A stretch of 64,000 nucleotides of DNA from Prevotella sp. (GTDB lineage: Bacteria; Bacteroidota; Bacteroidia; Bacteroidales; Bacteroidaceae), in assembly GCA_017471245.1 (NCBI GenBank), contig JAFUVB010000084.1, forward strand, positions 1-64,000, in the 5' to 3' direction. The notes under the pieces were generated by a model that worked only from the letters and a program-made list of their open reading frames with translations, was not told the DNA's origin and made no database searches. The translations under genes were made by a program, and so were the position numbers. Below are positions 1 to 9,231 of this stretch, piece after piece (within the stretch, counting starts at the first letter, position 1; each line of letters opens with the position of its first letter).

Positions 1-99
1 ATCTCTGCTTTGGAAAAGACCTCGCTCAGAGAACTTGTTACCAAGCCGAGAGACTCTGTCAATCTCAATCAATCTGTCAAAGAACTCACTCTATTTTGA
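1..99 (+). CDS. possible 3' end of a truncated plus-strand gene
   Basis: Frame 1 is open from the window edge to a TGA at 97-99, giving about 32 residues. The tail is Leu/Ser/Lys-rich and I do not recognise it. It would converge on the BspA-like gene whose stop lies at about 129. An open frame of this length can occur by chance, so only the position supports it. Confidence 0.3.
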   Translation: MSALEKTSLRELVTKPRDSVNLNQSVKELTLF

Positions 100-128
100 A
101 TATTTATACCTAACGCGATTTTATCGCA

Positions 129-3100
129 TCAGTAGTATTTTATAATTACTTTTCGAGATGTATCGCCAATGCGGATGATATAGACTCCGCCAGGCAGCGA
201 GAGCTTCACGGAGTCCTCACCTGTGGCAACTCTTCTTCCGTCATAACTATAGATTGCCCAAGGTGTCCGTGTGTCTGTTACGATGTTGCTGATACCTGAA
301 GCAAACTCCATCTCGGGCTTTATATCCTTGACCTCGTTCCAGCCTACGTTATCAGTAGCAATGGCACAGAATGCATAATTTACCTTTGAATCATAGGGCA
401 TTGTATAGGTGTTCTCGTTTATGCCCGATGCCAGCAGTTCAGCGGATCCTCCGTCTTTGAACACATAGATGGTGTATGACGAGATGCCTGACGTGGCATC
501 ACTTCCCTCAATTGTCAGTACGAGTTTATCGTCATTCCGTTCCACATTGGCTATTTTCGATGTTGGATAGTCTGTATCGAATGTGTTCACGTAGGTGTTT
601 GTTTCGATAGGCTGGTTGGCATCAAATATGATCGTGGCTTTATTGCTGACCGTAGAGCCGCTGGCGGGATCAGCCTTGTGCTCTATAGAGAAGCTGACGA
701 AGCCTTCGCCGTCACCATTATCGTTGTTGGGCAACAGGTAGCCGAGATCCGGATCTTCGATGTGCTGTCCGTTTTTGTCGAGTGATACCATGCTCCAGCT
801 GGCTTCGCCCGTCTTTTCGTCAAACTTACCGCTGACGCGTACCAGGATGTCCGTCCCGTTGACGGTATAACTGATGTCACGCGTAAACTCCTTTATCTTT
901 GAGCCGCCTACGTTCCAGATTTTGTCAGCCCATCCGAAAGCAGTGAAGCTGAAGGTAGAAAGGTCATATTGAGATGCGTTAAGTTTGTCATTGATGAATA
1001 CCTCGTGTGCTGGAGCCGTAGCCTCAGGCTTGTTCTCGTAGGTGATGAGATAGCCCATGTCGCGGATAGGCCGGATATAATGAGCGTTGTCGTCGTAGCC
1101 GGCAGGACCTGTCATCTCGTTAGGGTCCTGAGACCATTTTATTTCTATAATACGGTGGTCCCTAATGCTGCCAAGACATCCGTCCCCATTCCAAATGTCT
1201 TGCATTACAGCATTGAAAACCGAATCGGCACCAAATGTTACAGTTCCGACACATGCTAATAAAGATGCGATCTTGTTAACCACCAGGTCAGACACATTAT
1301 TCTGGCTGTTATCTTTTGTTACTTCCAAGACTTTGTCAGACGCATAGATACAATCGACATCAATACTTATTTCTGTGTTTCTTGTCCATCCGAAGAAATA
1401 TTGTGCCAGGCACTCCGCAATACTATGATCCCATCGATCATGTACATTCAAATGTTCGTTCCAATCATCAGCGGTTTGTTCTCCTGACCCTTGTGATCCT
1501 ATTCTGCCTTGTTCATATGCTCCCACGGGAATACCACAGGAGTATACCATATGGATGGCTGGATCAGAAGGGGCTTGACCATTTACACGAATACGGAAGA
1601 TGTAATTCGCCTGACCATTCGGCGCAATATAGGGTATGTTAAGCACATAGCCTCGCATCGGACCATACTGGGGTGTATTGATGACAACGCCATTTTCTTG
1701 ATTCTTACAGTAATCTTTCACGGATTGAGGGATTGCATTTCCATAGTTGTCAACAGTGAAGTTGAATGAGGCATCAAGTTGCCCGTCTTTATCGCTGACA
1801 AAAAGAACGAAGGGTGTATTGTATGCTGCCACATTTGAATGGTTGGCAAAAGAAATAGAATAATTCTGAGCTCTTCCGAAGAGTATGTCGTTTCGCCCAA
1901 TGATTTCAACCGAAACATCCGGATAGCCATCACCGGCCTCCAGTTCAAAGGCATCTTTAAGGATCATGTCGCCAACGCAAACATCATATTTGCCCAGCTC
2001 GGCCGTTTGCAGATTAAATACTGCATCAGGGAAGTCGTCAAGGGACATAACATTCTTCATGTTGAAATTATTGTCAATATCCCATTTGCCAACGATATCA
2101 CCTTTGGCGTTGCGTAATGCTATATAGGTCTGATTCGAATAACTCAGATCATAAGAGCCAAGAATCTTTAGGCGGACAACATCTGAGGGAGCCGCTTTTT
2201 CAGGGAAAACTCTGATTAATTTGTATTCACCGTCTCCTGTTTCTTCGTTGCCTGTCATTTCAACGATGTTAGCGAACAGACTCCATCCTGTTGCCACCTC
2301 ATAGGCAGCCTTGCGGCCGACGGGTACGTGGAGCGTTATATTATTAATGGTAAATACAGAACCCTGTTCTGTCCAATCTTCCTGTACGGGGAATGTATGA
2401 TCACTAATAGCCTGTGGCGTAGTGGCCAGATTGTAGACATCTGTCAGATACTCACATCTTTCGAATGCTCCTTCGCCAATCTCTGTGACGCTGGCAGGAA
2501 TCGTGATGCTGGTGAGGGCTGCCCCCTCGAAAGCGAATCTGCCAATGGTCTTCAGGGTGTTTGGCAGGGCGATGGTGGTTGACTGCAAATCAGCAAATGC
2601 TTCACTGTAGATGACCTCAGTGCCTTCGGCAATGACAGCATTCTTTCTACCGCCGGGATTGTAGAGTAGTGTTTTCAGATCCTTGGTGTAGAGCACACCG
2701 TCAATATCGGCATAGACTTCATTGTCGGCATCCACTTTCACTTCTATCATCTCGTCGCATTCACCAAACACATCAGCGTAGAGTTCGTCTTCCTCAATCC
2801 ACTCCTTGTTGTCGCCCCACTCGAACCAGTAACTCTCGTTGCCCAGATACATCACGCTCTTGGGGATTCTGATGCTGGTCAGCAGGGTTCGTTCGAAGGC
2901 CTGTTCTCCGATGCGCACGAGCGATTCCGGCAGGGTTATCGAGGTTATTTTGGTGCGACTGAAAGCCTCTTCGTCAATCAACGTTACGTTGCCCTGTATC
3001 TCGGCATAGGTGATGCCTGAGCGATAGAACGCCTTTTTGCCGATCTTCGTAACGCCTGACGGTATCGTGACACCTGTGATTTCAACATTACGGAAGGCCT

Positions 3101-3365
3101 CTCTTCCGATTTCCACAACGGTGTAGCCGTCGAAAGATCCTGGTATCACGATGTTACCAGACGTGCTTTTGGCAACGGCCAGCATAGCGTCAGAGTCAAT
3201 TTCGCCGTCGGCGTTTCTCTTTTCAGGCGTTCCGACCATACAGGTGGACTCATCGATGGTGGTGTAGGTCCATTCGATTCCGTCCACGGTTGCTTTCTTT
3301 TCTGTCTGGGCAAAACCCGCTGCAGCACAAAGGATGGCTGCGCAGAGTGTAAAAAATCTCTTCAT
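129..3365 (-). CDS. BspA-like leucine-rich-repeat secreted protein with type IX-like C-terminus
   Basis: 1078 aa. Residues 1-19 form a signal peptide ending in GFAQ. From about residue 65 to 370 there are repeated LRR_5 (BspA/TpLRR) units with the pattern xxIGxxAFxxxxLTSITIPxSV, typical of surface adhesins of oral and gut Bacteroidetes. The middle (about 400-950) has beta-rich regions, including NKATIIFDANQPI, a motif common in Bacteroidetes surface proteins. The last 60 residues (IYSYDGRRV...GVYIIRIG...KVIIKYY) resemble a type A sorting domain of the type IX secretion system, so export to the cell surface is inferred. It is transcribed alone, away from the LRR/kinase operon, and a TAATTTTG -7 box lies about 90 bp upstream. 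Ligand unknown. Confidence 0.9.
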   Translation of the reverse strand: MKRFFTLCAAILCAAAGFAQTEKKATVDGIEWTYTTIDESTCMVGTPEKRNADGEIDSDAMLAVAKSTSGNIVIPGSFDGYTVVEIGREAFRNVEITGVTIPSGVTKIGKKAFYRSGITYAEIQGNVTLIDEEAFSRTKITSITLPESLVRIGEQAFERTLLTSIRIPKSVMYLGNESYWFEWGDNKEWIEEDELYADVFGECDEMIEVKVDADNEVYADIDGVLYTKDLKTLLYNPGGRKNAVIAEGTEVIYSEAFADLQSTTIALPNTLKTIGRFAFEGAALTSITIPASVTEIGEGAFERCEYLTDVYNLATTPQAISDHTFPVQEDWTEQGSVFTINNITLHVPVGRKAAYEVATGWSLFANIVEMTGNEETGDGEYKLIRVFPEKAAPSDVVRLKILGSYDLSYSNQTYIALRNAKGDIVGKWDIDNNFNMKNVMSLDDFPDAVFNLQTAELGKYDVCVGDMILKDAFELEAGDGYPDVSVEIIGRNDILFGRAQNYSISFANHSNVAAYNTPFVLFVSDKDGQLDASFNFTVDNYGNAIPQSVKDYCKNQENGVVINTPQYGPMRGYVLNIPYIAPNGQANYIFRIRVNGQAPSDPAIHMVYSCGIPVGAYEQGRIGSQGSGEQTADDWNEHLNVHDRWDHSIAECLAQYFFGWTRNTEISIDVDCIYASDKVLEVTKDNSQNNVSDLVVNKIASLLACVGTVTFGADSVFNAVMQDIWNGDGCLGSIRDHRIIEIKWSQDPNEMTGPAGYDDNAHYIRPIRDMGYLITYENKPEATAPAHEVFINDKLNASQYDLSTFSFTAFGWADKIWNVGGSKIKEFTRDISYTVNGTDILVRVSGKFDEKTGEASWSMVSLDKNGQHIEDPDLGYLLPNNDNGDGEGFVSFSIEHKADPASGSTVSNKATIIFDANQPIETNTYVNTFDTDYPTSKIANVERNDDKLVLTIEGSDATSGISSYTIYVFKDGGSAELLASGINENTYTMPYDSKVNYAFCAIATDNVGWNEVKDIKPEMEFASGISNIVTDTRTPWAIYSYDGRRVATGEDSVKLSLPGGVYIIRIGDTSRKVIIKYY

Positions 3366-3453
3366 AATACTATTGTTTAAATCATTATTAAAGAGTTTTT
3401 GGTATTTTTTTCTGAATAGAATTCCATTGTGAGCCGAAAATATACTTCGGCTG

Positions 3454-3461
3454 CAAAATTA
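3454..3461 (-). promoter_or_regulatory. probable -7 box of the BspA-like gene
   Basis: TAATTTTG on the minus strand matches the Bacteroidetes -7 consensus TAnnTTTG and would give a leader of about 80 nt. No clear -33 TTTG is seen at the right distance. The box overlaps the last codons of the upstream LRR frame. Confidence 0.45.
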
Positions 3462-5078
3462 GTGAATTCCTATGAAAAGGTATTGGTCCAAATTGGTCCA
3501 TTTATCAGTTTGGTATATAAATGGACTCACATGCTGAATGGGAAGAGCCGGATACTCATGGATGCGATGAGCGAAGAGCGACCAGCCTTCAGCCTGACGA
3601 TATGCTTCGACGGAACCATAGGGAACATAGATTTCCGGCTCAGGAAACCCATGAAGACTTGAAGGGAAAAGGGTGGCCTGACCGTTCAGGGAATCATAGG
3701 CAGGTGGAACGGGCGACTCGCAATAGACTCGCTTAAACAGACAAGCGAGACTCCAGTGGCCGATGTGGGTGATCTGCGAGGGAAGTATCAGCTCATCTCG
3801 GTTGAACCAGTTGAAACACTCATCGCTGAGACTGGTTACGCTGCGGGGGATGAAGGCCGTGGTGCTGCCTGTGAGCATCCGGTTGGTACGAGTCTCAATG
3901 ATGGCGTTGCAGTGTTCTCGACTGTCATAGACAGGGTTATCGGGACTGACAATGACTTCAGACAAATGCCAGTCAGACCCGAAGGAGGTAGAGGCTATCC
4001 GTGTGGTTTTAGCAGGAATAAAGAGGGAGCGGATGTCGCAGGCGAGGAAGGCATTTTCTCCGATAGCTTGCAGGGTGCTGGGCAGACGGACGGATTGAAG
4101 GAGGGTGCAGCGTTCAAAGGCACTTGCCTCAATCTCGGTCAGCCCAGTGAAGTATTTCAGTTCGTCGAAATGGCGGATGGACGTATTTCCTGAGAAGACG
4201 GATCCAAGGGTGGTGACAGCGGCAGCCTCGTCGATGGACAACTCGTGATCGCCGTTCCTGTCCCATCGGCTGACGCAGATCTGCTTTACTTGAGTGTCAC
4301 GGAATGGAATGTTATGACAGACGAGGCGGGAAAGCCGCCGCCAACTCTGTTTTTCCTTCTCAGGAGTGAGCCAGTATTGTGGGGCAAAAATGGCTGTTAG
4401 CTTAGGACAATGCTCTAATGGGCGACTGCCGATATTGGTATTGGGAAGGACAGCCTCGAATATGACCGTTTCGAGTTCGGTGCAGTCTTCAAGCACATGG
4501 TCGCCGATGGCTGCCACACTGTTAGGAATAGTCACCATTTCTAAGGCTGTGCCTTGAAAAGCACTCTGGCGGATGTAGCGTACTGTTCGCGGGATTCGTA
4601 CAGACTCCAGACGGGAACAGCCGGAGAAGGCATTCTGGTTGATATCCGTTAGCCCCGTGAAATGCTCCAGCTCGTTGAAACTGCGAAGTAAGGTGTCGAG
4701 GGTGAAGACATTGCCGAGTGTCTTGACGGCTGCTGCTTCGCTGTAACTCAACTCGCCGTCGTTGTCAGTATCCCATTGTTGTATGCAGCATTGTTTGGCA
4801 TGCGGGTCATCGAACCCGATAATCTCGTGATTGAGGATTCTTATCTGCTGGTTCAGTTTGGCTGAATGCCTCTCCAAGTCTGTCGCCTTCTGGTTGACAC
4901 TGTAAATCTGCCATACCAGTGCGCCAATGACGAGGGTGACGAGGAGTATGGCTGTCCACCACCAGTGGAGCGTTTTGTGTGGTTGCAGGTCGGCCAGCAG
5001 CTCGTTCATATTCTGATAGCGCTGGTGTATAGGTTTAAGACATTGTCTTGTCACCTTATTATATTTACCCCCCCCCAA
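3459..5078 (-). CDS. membrane-anchored LRR ectodomain, out-of-frame continuation of the upstream kinase
   Basis: This 539-codon frame has no good start of its own; the only initiator is a TTG at the edge of a run of nine G. Its first about 35 residues (YNKVTRQCLKPIHQRYQNMNE) look like the last helix (subdomain XI) of a Ser/Thr kinase, so it was or is the 3' part of the kinase gene that ends at 5065. Next come a membrane segment (about residues 39-60), a short coiled stretch, and two units that begin with an EF-hand-like loop (DTDNDGELSYSE; DRNGDHELSIDE) followed by BspA-type LRR repeats. The expected topology is cytoplasmic kinase, one membrane span and an LRR domain outside. Removing one G (G8) joins the two frames into a protein of about 757 aa. 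A sequencing error, a switchable tract or a true disruption cannot be told apart here. Confidence 0.8.
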   Translation of the reverse strand: MGGGKYNKVTRQCLKPIHQRYQNMNELLADLQPHKTLHWWWTAILLVTLVIGALVWQIYSVNQKATDLERHSAKLNQQIRILNHEIIGFDDPHAKQCCIQQWDTDNDGELSYSEAAAVKTLGNVFTLDTLLRSFNELEHFTGLTDINQNAFSGCSRLESVRIPRTVRYIRQSAFQGTALEMVTIPNSVAAIGDHVLEDCTELETVIFEAVLPNTNIGSRPLEHCPKLTAIFAPQYWLTPEKEKQSWRRLSRLVCHNIPFRDTQVKQICVSRWDRNGDHELSIDEAAAVTTLGSVFSGNTSIRHFDELKYFTGLTEIEASAFERCTLLQSVRLPSTLQAIGENAFLACDIRSLFIPAKTTRIASTSFGSDWHLSEVIVSPDNPVYDSREHCNAIIETRTNRMLTGSTTAFIPRSVTSLSDECFNWFNRDELILPSQITHIGHWSLACLFKRVYCESPVPPAYDSLNGQATLFPSSLHGFPEPEIYVPYGSVEAYRQAEGWSLFAHRIHEYPALPIQHVSPFIYQTDKWTNLDQYLFIGIH

Positions 5079-5727
5079 GTTCCATCTCTTGGAAAATAAT
5101 CCCTAATGAGTATATGTCATTGCGCACATCGGGTATGGCTTGCTGTGCTTGTTCTGGCGACATGTATTTCAGGGTGCCGGCTGGTTGCTTGAGGATAGCG
5201 TGACTGTCGGTATCGGCCAGTCCGAAGTCGATGACCTTCAGGTAGTGTCCGTTGTGGGTCACCATGATGTTTGAGGGTTTCAGATCGCGGTGAACCACTT
5301 GCTGCGAGTGGATGTAGGCCAGCGCCTCTGCCAGTTCTGTGGCGATGTGTCGGCGTTCTGCGAGAGTGGGATGTGTTGTCAGGAAGTCATCGAGTGTGTC
5401 ACCGTCGATCCATTCTGTCACGATGCAGACGGCGGCATCCTCACGGTCGGGTAGCATCACAGGCTCAAAGTTCACCGCTTGCAGGATGGCGGGGTGCTGT
5501 AGGCGCATCAGTATCTCAAACTCCTTGCGCAGCATCTGCTGATAGACAGGTTCCGCGCAGAGTTCCGGTTTCAGGCATTTCAGCAGAAAGTAGCGCCCGT
5601 AGCGTTTGGCGCGGTATAGGCAGCAATGCCCCTTTGAAGGCATTGCGGAGATATCAGTAAAGGTGGTGCTGATACCCTCATAGTCGGTTGTGAGGTAGCC
5701 GGAGACACTTTTGCCTGAGGATGCCAT
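5065..5727 (-). CDS. Ser/Thr protein kinase catalytic domain, cut short at a poly-G tract
   Basis: 220 aa in this frame. Hanks-type landmarks are present: Lys50 in LLKCLKP, Glu69 in the C-helix, VHRDLKPSN at 145-153, DFGLAD at 167-172, GTLKYMSPEQ in the activation segment and DIYSLG at 204-209. The glycine loop is degenerate (SKGHCCLY). The frame ends ELGGG-stop within the nine-G run at 5068-5076; the missing last helix is encoded in the next frame (3459-5078). It starts 6 nt after the HTH-like gene and belongs to the lysS-gpsA operon. In this frame the product would be a soluble kinase lacking its C-terminal helix. It probably phosphorylates a cellular protein in response to whatever the linked LRR domain binds; the adjacent HTH protein is an obvious candidate target, but this is inference. 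Confidence 0.85.
   Translation of the reverse strand: MASSGKSVSGYLTTDYEGISTTFTDISAMPSKGHCCLYRAKRYGRYFLLKCLKPELCAEPVYQQMLRKEFEILMRLQHPAILQAVNFEPVMLPDREDAAVCIVTEWIDGDTLDDFLTTHPTLAERRHIATELAEALAYIHSQQVVHRDLKPSNIMVTHNGHYLKVIDFGLADTDSHAILKQPAGTLKYMSPEQAQQAIPDVRNDIYSLGIIFQEMELGGG
5068..5076 (-). repeat. nine-G homopolymer inside the kinase-LRR gene
   Basis: Nine C on the plus strand (G9 in the coding sense) at the junction of the two frames. G8 or G11 would give one continuous kinase-membrane-LRR protein; G9 gives a stop directly after the tract. Tracts of this length are prone to slippage and also to sequencing error. Confidence 0.95.
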
Positions 5728-5733
5728 TGGTCG

Positions 5734-6300
5734 TTATTGGGATTGGTTGATTTCAAATCGTACTCCTCCCTTTTTGCCACAGACATAGTTGGCTGGTGGG
5801 TTGTCGCCATGAAGCAGTCGGCTCAGGTAGAGAGGTTCTCCCTCGATGATGAGACCACACTGGAAATAGTCTCCTTTCAGCAGGCGTGTGTTTTGGGAAT
5901 CGATCACCCTGAACTGCAAGTTACCAAGATAGCGGACGTTGCACAGACGGTCTGGTTGCCACGACAGGGTTAGTTGGTCGTTCTCGATGAGATCTTCCAG
6001 CACGTTGATGTGACGGCTGATGACAGGACTGCTGACAATCACGTCGGGATTGGAGGCATGTTGGCAGAAGCTTTCATAGTCTGAATAACCGATAAAGCGG
6101 GCCAGTGTGTCGAGTGTTCTCTGACCAGGAATGTTGTCGTTAGGAAGATATTGCCAAACGCGTTTCAGGGTAGTAGGGCTGATGAGCAGCCTTAAGCGAG
6201 CGTATATCCTTTCGCGGAGCTCTTCAAAGTCCTTGGGTACGCGCATCTTGTGACCAATGGCAGCCTCTACAGCCTTGCATAAAAGTTCTGTGTTCTCCAT
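5734..6300 (-). CDS. HTH-like Bacteroidetes-specific protein, kinase partner
   Basis: 188 aa, no signal peptide or membrane span. Residues 1-80 are helical and carry the pattern RLLISPTTLKRVWQY...TLDTLARFIGYSDYESF, an N-terminal module I associate with Prevotella/Bacteroides proteins and which resembles a helix-turn-helix. Residues 100-188 look like a small beta domain of unknown function. The ATG overlaps the gpsA stop by one base (TAATG), so it is translationally coupled, and the kinase follows after 6 nt. A regulator or substrate of the kinase is the simplest reading. I know of no characterised homologue. Confidence 0.75.
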   Translation of the reverse strand: MENTELLCKAVEAAIGHKMRVPKDFEELRERIYARLRLLISPTTLKRVWQYLPNDNIPGQRTLDTLARFIGYSDYESFCQHASNPDVIVSSPVISRHINVLEDLIENDQLTLSWQPDRLCNVRYLGNLQFRVIDSQNTRLLKGDYFQCGLIIEGEPLYLSRLLHGDNPPANYVCGKKGGVRFEINQSQ

Positions 6301-7295
6301 TATCTGAAGGAATCTGTTAATAGCTTTATCTCTATCTGCGGACTGATGCGCTCGTACAATATATTATATACGGCATCGAGGATGGGCATGTTCACGTGCA
6401 TGTGACGGTTGATTTCCTTCATGCACTTCGTACCGAAGAAGCCCTCGGCAATCATCTCCATCTCTATCTGAGCCGACTTCACGCTGTAGCCCTTGCCAAT
6501 CATCGTACCGAAAGTGCGGTTGCGCGAGAAGTTGGAATATCCCGTCACCAACAAGTCGCCCATATACACCGAGTCGTTGATGTTGCGCTCCAAGGGATGC
6601 ACCGTGTTCAGGAAACGGTTCATTTCCTGCACGGCGTTAGACATGAGCACACTTTGGAAATTATCTCCATACTTCAATCCGCTGCAGATACCGGCGGCAA
6701 TGGCATATACATTCTTCAGCACGGAACTGTATTCTATGCCGATAACATCGGTGGAAGTCTTTGTCTTGATATACTCCGAAGCGATGAGGTCGGCAAAGCC
6801 CTGCGCTTTCTTGCGGTCGGAACAGCCTATGGTAAGATACGACAGGCGTTCCAGCGCCACCTCCTCGGCATGTGAGGGTCCGCCAATGCATGCCAGATTG
6901 TCGTATGGCACATCATACACCTGATGGAAATACTCTGAGCACACCAGATTCTCATCGGGAACGATGCCTTTGATGGCAGTGATGACGAACTTGTCGCGTA
7001 TGCGCGTCTTCAGTTTCTTGAGGTGATTCTTCAGATAAGGCGACGGTGTGACGAACACCAACGTGTCATAATTCTGCACGATTTTGTTGATATCGCTGGA
7101 GAAATCAATCTCGTCGATGTCGAAATGCACACTTGTGAGATAGGCAGGATTATGCCCCATGCGACGGAAATCCTCTATCCTGTCGTCGCGGCGCATATAC
7201 CATCCGATGTGATGGGTATGCCCCACCACAATCTTGGCAATTGCAGTAGCCCAGCTACCACCGCCAATGATGGCAATATTTCCGCAGTTATACAT
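6300..7295 (-). CDS. gpsA: glycerol-3-phosphate dehydrogenase [NAD(P)+]
   Basis: 331 aa, the usual length. It reduces dihydroxyacetone phosphate to sn-glycerol 3-phosphate for phospholipid synthesis in the cytosol. An N-terminal Rossmann motif ([14 protein letters not shown]), VTAIKGI, the [10 protein letters not shown] segment and the catalytic-lysine region ([15 protein letters not shown]) are all present. The start overlaps the end of lysS by 8 nt and the stop overlaps the next start, so it is the second gene of a tightly packed operon. A lysS-gpsA pairing is common in Bacteroidales; here the genes that follow are a signalling module. Confidence 0.96.
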   Translation of the reverse strand: MYNCGNIAIIGGGSWATAIAKIVVGHTHHIGWYMRRDDRIEDFRRMGHNPAYLTSVHFDIDEIDFSSDINKIVQNYDTLVFVTPSPYLKNHLKKLKTRIRDKFVITAIKGIVPDENLVCSEYFHQVYDVPYDNLACIGGPSHAEEVALERLSYLTIGCSDRKKAQGFADLIASEYIKTKTSTDVIGIEYSSVLKNVYAIAAGICSGLKYGDNFQSVLMSNAVQEMNRFLNTVHPLERNINDSVYMGDLLVTGYSNFSRNRTFGTMIGKGYSVKSAQIEMEMIAEGFFGTKCMKEINRHMHVNMPILDAVYNILYERISPQIEIKLLTDSFR

Positions 7296-9018
7296 TTGCC
7301 TTGTCTATCCAAGCCTGAATGTCGTTGACACTTGGCTTCTGAAGTTCAAGTTTGTATTTCTTCACGATATCTCCTATTTTCTGCTGCAGGCCCTGCGCCT
7401 TCTCCTCTTTGATATTGCTGATGAGGTTGAAGCCAGCCTTTCTGAGCACGGGGACCCACTCTTCGCCCACGCCGATCTCAGCCCACTCGGCCACAGAGCT
7501 CTGCGGAATCTTCTTTTCAGGCTTCATCTGCGGGAAGAAGAGCACCTCCTGGATATAGGTCTTGCCAGTCATGAGCATCACCAAGCGGTCGATGCCGATG
7601 CCGATACCCGAGGTTGGCGGCATGCCATACTGAAGTGCGCGCAGGAAATCCTGGTCGATGATCATCGCCTCATCATCGCCCTTGTCGGCGAGTCGCATCT
7701 GTTCCACGAAGCGTTCCTCCTGGTCGATGGGGTCGTTAAGCTCTGAATAGGCATTTGCCAGCTCCTTTCCGTTCACCATCAGCTCGAAACGCTCGGTCAG
7801 TCCGGGCTTTGAGCGGTGCATCTTTGTGAGCGGCGACATCTCCACGGGATAGTCTGTGATGAACGTAGGCTGGATGAATGTGCCTTCGCAGAACTCTCCG
7901 AACAGCTCGTCGATCAGCTTTCCCTTGCCCATGGTTTCATCCACCTCCATGCCTTTTTCCTTGCAGAAGGCGCGAATCTCCTCTTCGCTCTTCCCTGCAC
8001 AGTCGAATCCGGTTTTCTCCTTGATGGCATCGAGGATGGGGAGCCTGCGATAAGGAGCCTTGAACGATATCATCTGACCATCGATCTCCCGTTCCGGCTT
8101 TCCGTTCACGGCGATACAGATGGTTTCTAAGAGTTTTTCGGTGAACGACATCATCCAGTTGTAGTCCTTATACTGCACATAAAGCTCCATGCAGGTGAAC
8201 TCAGGATTGTGGTTGCGGTCCATTCCCTCGTTGCGGAAGTTCTTTCCGATTTCGTAGACACCCTCGAAACCGCCCACGATCAGTCGCTTGAGATACAGCT
8301 CCGTGGCGATACGCATGTACATGTCCTGATCCAGCGCATTGAAATGGGTGATGAACGGCCGTGCCGAAGCGCCGCCGGCGATGCTCTGCAGCGTGGGAGT
8401 CTCCACTTCGGTATAGCCTGCCTCGTCGAGCACGCGGCGCATGGTGCGCAGCACGGTGGCACGTTGCAGGAAGGTATCCTTCACACCCTCGTTCACCACA
8501 AGGTCGACATAGCGCTGGCGGTAGCGCAGTTCGGGATCATCAAACTTGTCGTATGCCACTCCGTCCTTGTATTTCACGATGGGCAGCGGCTTCAGGCTCT
8601 TTGACAGAAGGGTGAGTTCCTGCGCATGAACGGATATCTCTCCCGTCTGGGTGCGGAACACGAATCCCTTCACACCGATGAAGTCGCCGATGTCCATGAG
8701 TCGTTTGAACACTGTATTGTAAAGGTCTTTATTCTCGTCGGGGCAGATATCATCACGCGTGATATATACCTGGATGCGGCCTTTGCTGTCTTGAATCTCG
8801 GCAAAGCTTGCCTTTCCCATCACGCGACGGCTCATCATGCGGCCTGCAATCACCACTTGGCGCGGCTCATCCTCATCTTTGAACTCGGCACGTATGTCGG
8901 TGCTGAAGGCGTTGGTTGGATACTCGGCTGCCGGATAGGGGTTGATGCCCATGTTGCGCAGTTCCTGCAGGCTCTGGCGCCTGCCTATCTCCTGCTCACT
9001 TAGTTCTAAAACGTTCAT
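7288..9018 (-). CDS. lysS: lysyl-tRNA synthetase, class II
   Basis: 576 aa from the ATG at 9018. An OB-fold anticodon-binding domain (about residues 55-165) precedes a class II core with motif 2 ([15 protein letters not shown]) and motif 3 ([15 protein letters not shown]). A C-terminal extension of about 70 residues after FFPQMKPE is characteristic of Bacteroidetes LysS. The frame stays open to 9156, but a perfect promoter lies at 9061-9091, inside that extension, so the start at 9018 (protein begins MNVLELSEQ) is preferred. It is first in the operon lysS-gpsA-HTH-kinase-LRR. Confidence 0.96.
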   Translation of the reverse strand: MNVLELSEQEIGRRQSLQELRNMGINPYPAAEYPTNAFSTDIRAEFKDEDEPRQVVIAGRMMSRRVMGKASFAEIQDSKGRIQVYITRDDICPDENKDLYNTVFKRLMDIGDFIGVKGFVFRTQTGEISVHAQELTLLSKSLKPLPIVKYKDGVAYDKFDDPELRYRQRYVDLVVNEGVKDTFLQRATVLRTMRRVLDEAGYTEVETPTLQSIAGGASARPFITHFNALDQDMYMRIATELYLKRLIVGGFEGVYEIGKNFRNEGMDRNHNPEFTCMELYVQYKDYNWMMSFTEKLLETICIAVNGKPEREIDGQMISFKAPYRRLPILDAIKEKTGFDCAGKSEEEIRAFCKEKGMEVDETMGKGKLIDELFGEFCEGTFIQPTFITDYPVEMSPLTKMHRSKPGLTERFELMVNGKELANAYSELNDPIDQEERFVEQMRLADKGDDEAMIIDQDFLRALQYGMPPTSGIGIGIDRLVMLMTGKTYIQEVLFFPQMKPEKKIPQSSVAEWAEIGVGEEWVPVLRKAGFNLISNIKEEKAQGLQQKIGDIVKKYKLELQKPSVNDIQAWIDKANV

Positions 9019-9060
9019 ATCTTCTTGTTGAATCTGTTCGAAAAAATGCAATATTTGGTG

Positions 9061-9091
9061 CAAAGTTACAAATAAACGAGTGAAATGCAAA
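9061..9091 (-). promoter_or_regulatory. promoter of the lysS operon
   Basis: TTTG (9091-9088), 19-nt spacer, TAACTTTG (9068-9061): an exact match to the Bacteroidetes housekeeping promoter. The leader is about 35 nt to the ATG at 9018. Confidence 0.85.
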
Positions 9092-9172
9092 AGAAAAAAC
9101 GGTTTTTCTTTGTATTTCCGGATTATCGGCAACTTATTTTCGCGTTTCTTCTTCATTGTTGATAAATATATG

Positions 9173-9180
9173 TACCTTTG
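9173..9180 (+). promoter_or_regulatory. -7 box of the DMT exporter gene
   Basis: TACCTTTG matches TAnnTTTG, about 50 nt before the start codon, divergent from the lysS promoter. No convincing -33 element is seen. Confidence 0.6.
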
Positions 9181-9231
9181 CCGCCGAATCTGAGAAAATA
9201 ATCACGGAAAGAACTACTTAACAACAAAAGA

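Noticed and set aside
9019-9156. N-terminal extension of lysS by 46 residues
   Set aside because: A perfect promoter (9061-9091) lies in it and the extra residues are not part of the family.
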